Made by a program: the position numbers and the translations under genes. 13,169 bases of DNA from an uncultured Alphaproteobacteria bacterium (GTDB lineage: Bacteria > Pseudomonadota > Alphaproteobacteria > Rhizobiales > Rhizobiaceae). The stretch is taken from positions 1,684 through 14,852 of the forward strand of contig CAKMZG010000026.1 of assembly GCA_929200335.1 (NCBI GenBank), read 5' to 3'. The notes under the pieces were generated by a model. It did no database searches and was not told where the DNA came from. It was given only the letters and a program-made list of their open reading frames with translations. Below, one piece after another: positions 6,615-13,169 of the stretch; the first letter of the stretch is position 1, and each line of letters begins with the position of its first letter.

Positions 6615-8249
6615 TTATTCGCTATCAATTAAACTTTCCATATCAAAGGCTGCCGCCATAAGCGCCTTGGTATAATCGGTTTGTGGATTATCAAAAATCT
6701 GTTGCGACGTACCTTGTTCAACCACCTTGCCTTGACGCATGACAATAATTTCATTGGCCAATGCCTTGACCACTTTTAAATCATGAGAGATAAAAAGATA
6801 AGCCAGATTGCGCTTTTTTTGCAAGTCTCGTAAAAGCTCCACCACTTGCGCCTGAACAGACATATCAAGGGCTGATGTTGGCTCATCTAACATGATAAAT
6901 TTTGGTTCTAAAACCATAGCGCGAGCAATGGCAAAACGCTGTCTTTGGCCACCAGAAAATTCGTGGGGGTAGCGATGGCGCATCTCAGGATCAAGCCCCA
7001 CCTCAACTAACATTTTAGAGACCACATCATCGCGCTCGTCATAACTTAATTCAGAGCGGTGGATTTTCAATCCCTCGCCAATAATTTCAGCAATCGACAT
7101 GCGTGGGCTTAAAGAACCAAAAGGGTCTTGAAATACAATTTGTATGTCAGAACGCAAGGGCTTCATTTCTTTAAAACTAAAACTGTTGATGTCCTTGCCA
7201 GCAAAATTAATTTTGCCCTCACTTGATATCATGCGCGTAAGCGCCAGCCCTAGGGTTGTTTTACCAGACCCAGATTCACCAACCACACCTAAGGTTTGGC
7301 CTTGGCGTAATTGTAAGTCAATTTCATCAACGGCCTTGATGTGATCAACGGTTTTGCGCATTAGACCGCGCTTAACGGGGAACCAAACTTTGACCTTCTC
7401 ACCGCTCATAACAGGGGTTGCGCTGATGTCATTTTCTGGTGGATTGCCCTTTGGTTCTGCAGCAAGAAGATGTTGAGTATAAGGATGCTGTGGATTGTCA
7501 AAAATGGTTTGAGTTACCCCATGTTCAACAATCTCGCCTTTATTCATAACACAAACTTTATCGGCAAATTTTCGTACAATGCCCAAATCATGGGTAATGA
7601 ATAGGATAGCCATGCCGCGCTCTTTTTGCAGCTTTTTTAAGAGCTTTAGAATTTGCGCCTGTACCGTCACATCAAGGGCGGTTGTTGGTTCATCAGCAAT
7701 TAAAATCTCTGGTTCATTGGCCAGCGACATGGCAATCATAACCCTTTGACGCTGTCCACCAGACAATTGATGAGGATAAGCATCAAGACGTTTTTCAGGA
7801 TCACGAATACCTACATCTAATAAAAGCTCTAGCACTTTTTTGCGTGCTGCCTTATCCGACATGCCTTGATGGAGTTTTAACACTTCGCCCACTTGCTGTT
7901 CAATGGTATGCAGCGGATTGAGCGAGGTCATTGGCTCTTGGAATATCATGGTAATGTCATTACCGCGCACAGCACGCAAATCGCGTTCGTCACTGTCTAA
8001 TAGATCATCGCCCTTAAACCAGACATTGCCTGAAGGATGCGAAGCCGCAGGATAGGGCAGGAGTTTCAAGATAGAAAGCGCAGAGACCGATTTGCCAGAC
8101 CCACTTTCTCCCACGAGAGCAAGCGTTTTGCCCTTCTCCAACTCAAAAGATACGCCTTTAACGGCAGGTGTTACCTTGCCATCAGAGCGGAAATTGATGG
8201 AGAGATTATCCACATGCAATAGGGCATTAGATTTGTTTTGATTATTCAT
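6615..8249 (-). CDS. yejF: Peptide ABC transporter ATP-binding protein, two fused NBDs (YejF)
   Basis: Provides both ATPase domains of the Yej peptide importer on the cytoplasmic face. Counting from the upstream GTG (8255), NBD1 has Walker A GESGSGKS (49-56), signature LSGGQ (164-168), Walker B ending DEP (188-190) and H222. NBD2 has GESGSGKT (326-333), FSGGQ (433-437), Walker B ending DEP (457-459) and H491. Both sites look catalytically competent. After each NBD comes the oligopeptide-type extension with NPQxxYT. I chose the ATG at 8249 because a GGTGGG site (8258-8263) lies 8 nt from it but only 2 nt from the GTG at 8255, which would add two residues. It follows yejE by 14 nt from this start and precedes aacS by 24 nt. 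Confidence 0.95.
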   Translation of the reverse strand: MNNQNKSNALLHVDNLSINFRSDGKVTPAVKGVSFELEKGKTLALVGESGSGKSVSALSILKLLPYPAASHPSGNVWFKGDDLLDSDERDLRAVRGNDITMIFQEPMTSLNPLHTIEQQVGEVLKLHQGMSDKAARKKVLELLLDVGIRDPEKRLDAYPHQLSGGQRQRVMIAMSLANEPEILIADEPTTALDVTVQAQILKLLKKLQKERGMAILFITHDLGIVRKFADKVCVMNKGEIVEHGVTQTIFDNPQHPYTQHLLAAEPKGNPPENDISATPVMSGEKVKVWFPVKRGLMRKTVDHIKAVDEIDLQLRQGQTLGVVGESGSGKTTLGLALTRMISSEGKINFAGKDINSFSFKEMKPLRSDIQIVFQDPFGSLSPRMSIAEIIGEGLKIHRSELSYDERDDVVSKMLVEVGLDPEMRHRYPHEFSGGQRQRFAIARAMVLEPKFIMLDEPTSALDMSVQAQVVELLRDLQKKRNLAYLFISHDLKVVKALANEIIVMRQGKVVEQGTSQQIFDNPQTDYTKALMAAAFDMESLIDSE

Positions 8250-8263
8250 AGTCACATCCCACC

Positions 8264-9412
8264 CTATTCAAATGTTTTTCTTGGATCAAAGGCATCGCGT
8301 ACAGCTTCGCCAATAAAAATGAGTAGAGATAGCATAATCGCTATGGTGAAAAAGCCAGAAAATCCTAACCAAGGTGCGTGAAGGTTATCGCGTCCTTGTT
8401 TGAGCAATTCGCCTAAGGATGCAGAGCCCGGAGGCAAGCCAAACCCAAGATAGTCTAAAGAGGTCAAGGTTGAGATGGAACCATTTAAGATAAAGGGCAT
8501 GAAGGTCAGCGTTGCAACCATGGCATTGGGCAGAAGATGGCGCCAAATGATGGTCATATTACCAACACCCAATGCGCGGGCTGCATTGACATATTCAAAG
8601 TTACGTGCACGCAAAAACTCTGCGCGCACAATGCCCACGAATGCCACCCATGAAAAGGCCAGCATAATGCCAAGCAAAATCCAGAACCCTGGTGGTAATA
8701 CGGCAGCAATGATCAAGAGCAGATAAAGTACGGGCATGGATGCCCAAATTTCAATAACACGTTGAAAAATTAAATCTGTCCAACCCCCAAAATAGCCCTG
8801 TACTGCGCCTGATGCTATGCCGATAATGGCTGAGAAAAAGGTTAAGATAAGGCCAAAGAGTACGGAAATACGAAAACCATAAATAAGACGTGCAACCACA
8901 TCACGTCCTTGATCATCCGTACCCAGCCAGTTCCAATTGCCAAGGCGACAGCCCATATCTTCAGCGCCATTGTTGTAATTGGCGCAGCGAAAATCTTTGT
9001 CATATGCCCATGAAGGTTTTGCTGGCGCAGGCTCAGGTAATTCATTATTGGTGGTATTAAACGAATAGCGTATGGGCGGCCAAATCGCCCAACCTTTTTC
9101 TTGAACCAGCTCTAAAAAGAAATCGGATCGGTAATCGGTTTGCGGCAAAAATCCATCTTCGGAAAAGTCTTCCTCGGCATAATCTTGCGCAATGGGTATA
9201 AAATATTTGCCATCTATATTGGCAATAATCGGGCGATCATTGGCAATGAATTCTGCCAATAAAGATAGAATGAAGAGGATAAGGAAAATCCATAACGACC
9301 AATAGCCTCTACGATTTTTCTTGAAATTAGACCAACGCCTTTGGTTGATAGGTGATAGAAACGGACGCTTCATCGTGCTTGTTTTGTCTTCAAGAGTAGC
9401 GCTATTATTCAT
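8264..9412 (-). CDS. yejE: Peptide ABC transporter permease YejE
   Basis: The second inner-membrane permease of the Yej importer. The conserved N-terminus (SPINQRRW, NRRGYWSLWIF) is followed by a first membrane helix at about 39-57, then a large periplasmic segment (58-175) ending in NWNWLGTDDQGRDV, then five further helices (about 181-205, 225-245, 246-266, 297-318, 350-372). The EAA loop that contacts the ATPase is around AARALGVGNMTIIWRHLLPN (277-296). At 382 residues it is longer than E. coli YejE (about 341); the extra length is in the periplasmic segment and contains C143 and C155. The ATG overlaps the yejB stop as TAATG, indicating translational coupling. A later Met (residue 14) is possible but lacks a ribosome site. 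Confidence 0.95.
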   Translation of the reverse strand: MNNSATLEDKTSTMKRPFLSPINQRRWSNFKKNRRGYWSLWIFLILFILSLLAEFIANDRPIIANIDGKYFIPIAQDYAEEDFSEDGFLPQTDYRSDFFLELVQEKGWAIWPPIRYSFNTTNNELPEPAPAKPSWAYDKDFRCANYNNGAEDMGCRLGNWNWLGTDDQGRDVVARLIYGFRISVLFGLILTFFSAIIGIASGAVQGYFGGWTDLIFQRVIEIWASMPVLYLLLIIAAVLPPGFWILLGIMLAFSWVAFVGIVRAEFLRARNFEYVNAARALGVGNMTIIWRHLLPNAMVATLTFMPFILNGSISTLTSLDYLGFGLPPGSASLGELLKQGRDNLHAPWLGFSGFFTIAIMLSLLIFIGEAVRDAFDPRKTFE

Positions 9413-10518
9413 TACACATCCCTCGTTTCAAAGTCGATACGCGGGTCAATCCAAGTATAGGTTAAATCAGAAATAAGGCTTACCAAAAGTCCCATGAGCG
9501 AGAATATATATAGTGTGCCAAAAACCACGGGATAATCGCGGTAGACAATACTGTTAAAGCCAAGAAGTCCTAAGCCATCCAAAGAAAATATCTGTTCGAT
9601 AAGCAATGAGCCTGTGAAAAATGCACCGATGAATGCACCGGGAAAACCGGCAATGATAATCAACATGGCATTGCGAAACACATGGCCATAAAGCACTTGG
9701 CGATCGTTCAAGCCTTTGGCTTTGGCAGTTAAGACATATTGCTTTTTAATTTCATCAAGAAATGAATTTTTAGTAAGCAGGGTCGTTGTTGCAAAAGCTG
9801 ATAGAATGAGCGCGCAAAGCGGCAAGGTAAGATGCCAAAAATAATCGATAATTTGTTCATACCATGGGAGTTGCTCGAAATTATCGGATACTAGCCCTCG
9901 CAAGGGGAAGAGATCCCAAAACGAACCGCCAGCGAAAAGCACGATTAACATGATACCGAACATAAATCCTGGTACTGCATAGGCTATAATGATAATTGCG
10001 CTTGTCCAAACATCAAACCTGCTACCATCTTTTAAAGCCTTGCTAATGCCCAGTGGAATAGAAATACCATAGGAAAGCAGGGTTATCCAAAGCCCTAGGG
10101 ATATGGATACAGGCATTTTCTCCAAAATATAATCAATCACGGTGATATCACGGCGGTAACTGGTGCCAAAATCAAATTGAAGATAGTTCCATACCATATG
10201 TGCAAAGCGTTCAAGGGGTGGCTTATCAAAACCAAACTCTTTTTCGAGCTGTGCAATGATTTCCGGATCAATGCCTTGTGAGCCTCGATATTTAGAAGAA
10301 AATTCGGTGCTGCTGGCTTGGTCTAAATTAGCATTGGCACCATCGCTGGTACTGCCTGATAATCGGTCTGTTGCATTGCCAGCCTGTCCTGTTAATTCTG
10401 CAATAGCTTGTTCCACAGGGCCACCGGGGGCAAATTGCACAATGATGAAGCTGAGGGCAAGTATACCAAAAATGGTTGGGATGATCAGCAATAAACGTCG
10501 AAGGATATAGGCGCCCAT
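9412..10518 (-). CDS. yejB: Peptide ABC transporter permease YejB
   Basis: The first inner-membrane permease of the Yej importer; it forms the pore with YejE. It has 368 residues, close to E. coli YejB (364), and conserved blocks run throughout: MGAYILRRLLLIIPT at the N-terminus, APGGPVEQAIA (30-40), YRGSQGIDPE (77-86), LFPLRGLVS (203-211) and YTWIDPRIDFE at the C-terminus. Helices lie at about 7-29, 137-158, 171-197, 226-248, 283-305 and 332-352. The EAA coupling loop is around TAKAKGLNDRQVLYGHVFRN (264-283). Residues 44-76 are a low-complexity Ser/Asn/Ala-rich linker, a site that also varies in homologues. Start: ATG with AAGGAGA about 9 nt upstream. A 46-nt gap separates it from the binding-protein gene. 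Confidence 0.96.
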   Translation of the reverse strand: MGAYILRRLLLIIPTIFGILALSFIIVQFAPGGPVEQAIAELTGQAGNATDRLSGSTSDGANANLDQASSTEFSSKYRGSQGIDPEIIAQLEKEFGFDKPPLERFAHMVWNYLQFDFGTSYRRDITVIDYILEKMPVSISLGLWITLLSYGISIPLGISKALKDGSRFDVWTSAIIIIAYAVPGFMFGIMLIVLFAGGSFWDLFPLRGLVSDNFEQLPWYEQIIDYFWHLTLPLCALILSAFATTTLLTKNSFLDEIKKQYVLTAKAKGLNDRQVLYGHVFRNAMLIIIAGFPGAFIGAFFTGSLLIEQIFSLDGLGLLGFNSIVYRDYPVVFGTLYIFSLMGLLVSLISDLTYTWIDPRIDFETRDV

Positions 10519-10564
10519 TTATATGCTCTCCTTCATCAGGTTATGCAAATTTTCAAAGATACGT

Positions 10565-12448
10565 TCAAGATTGGTCAAGTTTTTTTGCTTTCTCTTCATC
10601 TTGCCACCACAATTGTTCCACAGGGAAAAAATAATCAGGTTTAGGCTCTTTATAGCCAAAACGATCCCAATAGGCCATACGGTGTCCATCAGAATACCAG
10701 TTGGGAATAAAATAATGATAGCTGCGTAAAACTCTATCCAAAGCGCGAGCTGCTGTCCTTAATGTTTTATGGCTATCTGCTTTATGGGCCTCTTCAATTA
10801 ATTGGTCAATGATAGGATTTTTTATGCCAGCATAATTACGGCTACCATGTTGCTCTGCCGTTGAGGAGTGCAAAAATAAACGCAGAGTTTCAGCACTAAC
10901 ATTTGGTGTCATTTGATTAGCCGTCATGATGATGTCATAATCAAATCCATCCAGCCGTGCCTGATATTGACTGGCATCCACTAAACGGATGGTGGCATTA
11001 ATGCCTAGAGATGTAAGATTTTGAATAAATTTAGCCAAGAGCCGTTCGAAACTGGAGGAGCGAATTAAAAATTCTATAGCAAGTTGTTTGCCCTCAGCAT
11101 CAACAAGTTTGCCTTCTTCACGCTTCCAGCCAGCGCCAACCAGCAAAGATAAGGCTTGACGTAGGGGCTTGCGGTCATTGCCAGAGCTATCGCTTTTCAT
11201 CGGTATAATGGCTTCGCCATAGGCATCTTGAGGTAATTTATCGCGGTAAGGTTCCAAAATTTCAAATTCAGCTTCTGAAGGCATTCCTTTAGCTTTGAGG
11301 TCGGAGTTTTCAAATAGAGAGGCGGCGCGTTTGTAGGCGCTATAGAAAATATTTTTATTTGTCCATTCAAAATCAAAACATAAGCCAATGGCTTGGCGGG
11401 TGCGTGGGTCAGAAAATTTTTGACGCCTTGTATTAAACACCCAGGCCTGAAATCTAGGATTTTGTTCACCAGCAAATATTTTCTTGATGACCTTGCCTTC
11501 ATTAATTGCAGGGAAATCATAATTGGTTGCCCAAGATTTTGAGGTAAATTCTTCTCTCAAATGTATCTTGCCTTTTTTGAAAGCTTCAAATGATGCATCT
11601 CGATTGCTGTAAAACTCAATGCGAAGGCGATCAAAATTATTTAGGCCAATATTAAACGGCATGTCTTTAGCCCAATAGTTTTCCACCCGCTCATATTCCA
11701 CCCATGCGCCTGCACTAAATTTGCCAACCTTATAAGCACCAGAACCAAGCGGCGGGGTCATGGAGGAAGCATCAAAGGCATTTGTGCTGTAATAGGCCTT
11801 GGATAAGATGGGAACTTGCACCACATTTAAGACTACGCGATCAGATTGCTTGCCATTAAAGATTAAGGTCACATGATTATCACTGCTTGCAACAGCACTA
11901 ACCATTTCAACAAATGAGATCTGTAAGGAGGGGTGGCCTTCTTTTTTAAATAACTCAAAAGTGAAAGCAACATCTTCGGCTGTGAGAGCTGAGCCATCAT
12001 GAAAACGGGCTTCCTCTCTAATTTTGAAGCGGTACTGATTGCGATCTTCAGAAATTTCAACCCATTCTGCCAGCATGCCATAATAGCTGTCTGGCTCATC
12101 AATGGCGCGCGCCATAAGAGCGTTAAAACAATATTCCATACGCGGTGGTGCATCGCCCTTGAGTACAAAGCTATTAAAGGTATTAAAGGTGCTTACATTT
12201 TGATTGAAATACCAATAGGCAGGTTGAAATACCATGGTGCCGCCTTTTGGTGCTTCTGGATTTACATAGTCAAAATGCGTGTAATTGGGCTTATATTTCA
12301 ATTCACCAAAAGCAGATATGCCATGCAGTGGCTTATCTGTAGGGTTTGCCGCTAGGCTGATATTGGTGGAAAGGCCAAAGGCACCACCAAATAATGCAGC
12401 ACCTGTTGCATGGCTAGCGAATTGGTTAAATCTGCGTCTTGTTAACAC
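10565..12448 (-). CDS. yejA: YejA-like extracellular peptide-binding protein with Tat signal
   Basis: A periplasmic solute-binding protein (SBP family 5) that delivers ligand to YejBEF. The N-terminus carries a twin-arginine signal, TRRRF (3-7), followed by a hydrophobic stretch and a likely cleavage site after SLA or SLAA (31-34), so it is probably exported folded. The family core around LAEWVEISEDRNQYRFKIR (126-144) and FHDGSALTAEDV (149-160), and the C-terminal GSRNYAG block, are intact; 627 residues is normal. Start: GTG, with AGAGGA 7 nt upstream that overlaps the stop of the preceding gene, implying coupled translation. It differs from its upstream paralogue: the stretch before GSRNYAG lacks the SPGNEQ element usual in YejA. 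The ligand could be oligopeptides or, as in Agrobacterium YepA, muropeptides; the sequence does not decide. Confidence 0.93.
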   Translation of the reverse strand: MLTRRRFNQFASHATGAALFGGAFGLSTNISLAANPTDKPLHGISAFGELKYKPNYTHFDYVNPEAPKGGTMVFQPAYWYFNQNVSTFNTFNSFVLKGDAPPRMEYCFNALMARAIDEPDSYYGMLAEWVEISEDRNQYRFKIREEARFHDGSALTAEDVAFTFELFKKEGHPSLQISFVEMVSAVASSDNHVTLIFNGKQSDRVVLNVVQVPILSKAYYSTNAFDASSMTPPLGSGAYKVGKFSAGAWVEYERVENYWAKDMPFNIGLNNFDRLRIEFYSNRDASFEAFKKGKIHLREEFTSKSWATNYDFPAINEGKVIKKIFAGEQNPRFQAWVFNTRRQKFSDPRTRQAIGLCFDFEWTNKNIFYSAYKRAASLFENSDLKAKGMPSEAEFEILEPYRDKLPQDAYGEAIIPMKSDSSGNDRKPLRQALSLLVGAGWKREEGKLVDAEGKQLAIEFLIRSSSFERLLAKFIQNLTSLGINATIRLVDASQYQARLDGFDYDIIMTANQMTPNVSAETLRLFLHSSTAEQHGSRNYAGIKNPIIDQLIEEAHKADSHKTLRTAARALDRVLRSYHYFIPNWYSDGHRMAYWDRFGYKEPKPDYFFPVEQLWWQDEEKAKKLDQS

Positions 12449-12459
12449 CCAAGAATCCT

Positions 12460-13169
12460 CTACTTACTCTTTTGTTCTATACTATCAGCTTTGGTTTTAT
12501 CCCACCACCAGATATCGGGAAATCCTATGTCATGATCAGGTAAAGGTTGAGGGTGAGAAAATCTATCCCAGCGTGCAATGTTTATGGAGCGTTTTGTCCA
12601 ACCAGGAATGAGAAATTGTTTAGCAAGTAACACACGATCAAGTGCTTTGGCAGTTACCTCTAAGGTTTCACGATCTTTGGAAAAAATAATCTCTTCAATC
12701 AAGGCATCTACCACTGGGTCTTTTAAGCCTGCATAATTTCGAGAGCCTTCTCTATCGGCTGCTTTAGATCCAAAAAATTCACGTTGTTCATTGCCCGGCG
12801 AAAAGCTTTGCGCCCAGCCTTGATAAACCAGATCATAATCGAATGAGCGCAAACGATTGGTATATTGGCTGTCATCCACAATGCGGATGTTTAGCTTAAT
12901 ACCTAGAGGCTTTAAATCTCTTTGCAGACGAAGGGCTATTTTTTCAAAACGATTGCCCCGCAATAGAAATTCTATTTCTAGCGGTTGACCAGTTGCTTTG
13001 TTGATCAATTGGTTGCCTTTACGCTCATAACCAGCCTCTTGCAAGAGCTTGAGGGCTGATCTTAAGAGTTTACGGCTGGTTTTCTTATCGTGAATTGGAT
13101 TTTTATATGGGGCTGAAAAAACTTCTTCAGGCAATTGGCCTTTGAATTTTTCTAAAACTTCTAGCTCTT
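12460..13169 (-). CDS. Second YejA-like peptide-binding protein, C-terminal part (cut by window edge)
   Basis: The frame stays open from the TAG at 12460-12462 to the last base, giving 235 visible residues; the N-terminus and any signal peptide lie outside. A TTG codon at 13132-13134 is internal Leu, not a start, since homology to the next gene continues upstream of it. The fragment is colinear with the C-terminal third of the adjacent binding protein: both carry an LPxxxx block, FDYD, GSRNYAG, ALDRVL and a PxW...WDRF segment. It keeps the SPGNEQ motif usual in YejA proteins. Stop-to-start spacing to the next gene is 11 nt, so they share a transcript. Two consecutive YejA-like genes before yejBEF are typical of Hyphomicrobiales. 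The operon promoter should lie beyond this gene. Confidence 0.93.
   Translation of the reverse strand, partial: ELEVLEKFKGQLPEEVFSAPYKNPIHDKKTSRKLLRSALKLLQEAGYERKGNQLINKATGQPLEIEFLLRGNRFEKIALRLQRDLKPLGIKLNIRIVDDSQYTNRLRSFDYDLVYQGWAQSFSPGNEQREFFGSKAADREGSRNYAGLKDPVVDALIEEIIFSKDRETLEVTAKALDRVLLAKQFLIPGWTKRSINIARWDRFSHPQPLPDHDIGFPDIWWWDKTKADSIEQKSK

Noticed and set aside
8249..8255. GTG start for yejF two codons upstream
   Set aside because: The only purine-rich site is 2 nt away from it but 8 nt from the ATG at 8249; the difference is two residues and not important for function.
10519..10564. Possible terminator or attenuator between yejA and yejB, to tune binding protein over permease
   Set aside because: I found no convincing hairpin in the 46-nt gap, so only ordinary operon spacing is supported.
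11999..12355. 118-codon open frame on the + strand
   Set aside because: It lies antisense within the intact YejA-like gene, has no ribosome site and no recognisable motif; a shadow of the coding strand.
12460..13134. A complete 224-residue protein starting at the TTG at 13134
   Set aside because: The frame is open past this codon to the window edge, and the residues upstream (ELEVLEKFKGQ) align with the neighbouring binding protein, so it is the C-terminal part of a longer gene.
1..13169. CRISPR arrays, tRNA genes, insertion sequences, phage or toxin-antitoxin genes
   Set aside because: Both strands were read; no regularly spaced repeats, cloverleaf-like segments, transposase motifs or terminal inverted repeats were seen, and genes fill nearly all of the window.

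Overview
The window looks like chromosomal DNA from an AT-leaning alphaproteobacterium, most likely Hyphomicrobiales (Rhizobiales) and less likely Rhodobacterales. The reasons are protein style and gene order: two consecutive YejA-type binding proteins before yejB-yejE-yejF, an M17 aminopeptidase directly followed by an SH3-NlpC/P60 hydrolase, an add-upp salvage pair, and a small Flp-type pilin. This placement is by recognition; no database search was run. All genes with full coverage are intact. I see no tRNA, rRNA, CRISPR array, insertion sequence or phage gene.

Layout: (1) 1-135 is a short left-edge stretch with an inverted repeat and possibly the last codons of a + strand gene. (2) add then upp lie on the - strand with a 26-nt gap: nucleoside deamination and uracil salvage. 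(3) A 245-bp divergent intergenic region holds a hairpin with a T-tract and a possible promoter. (4) A + strand group contains an orphan Flp-like pilin, an M17 leucyl-aminopeptidase-family enzyme and an SH3-NlpC/P60 cysteine peptidase. (5) A long-stem hairpin sits between the convergent gene ends at about 4572-4620. (6) A - strand operon fills 4614 to the right edge. In transcription order it is a partial YejA-like binding protein cut by the window end, a full Tat-exported YejA-like binding protein, yejB, yejE, yejF (two fused ATPase domains), and acetoacetyl-CoA synthetase. Gaps are 1-base overlap to 46 nt, and the operon promoter lies beyond the right edge.

How the genes may work together: YejABEF-type transporters import oligopeptides, and in Agrobacterium a YejBEF system with a YejA-like protein (YepA) is reported to import muropeptides in place of AmpG. 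The neighbouring cytosolic-looking NlpC/P60 enzyme has a YkfC-like active-site pattern (murein L-Ala-gamma-D-Glu-diamino acid endopeptidase), and the M17 aminopeptidase could finish the released peptides. The window may therefore hold a cell-wall-peptide import and degradation neighbourhood. That link is inference. The individual gene families are all known, and I do not see a clearly undescribed system. The points most worth a second look are this neighbourhood, the divergence between the two binding proteins, the atypical orphan pilin, and acetoacetyl-CoA synthetase as the last gene of the transporter operon.
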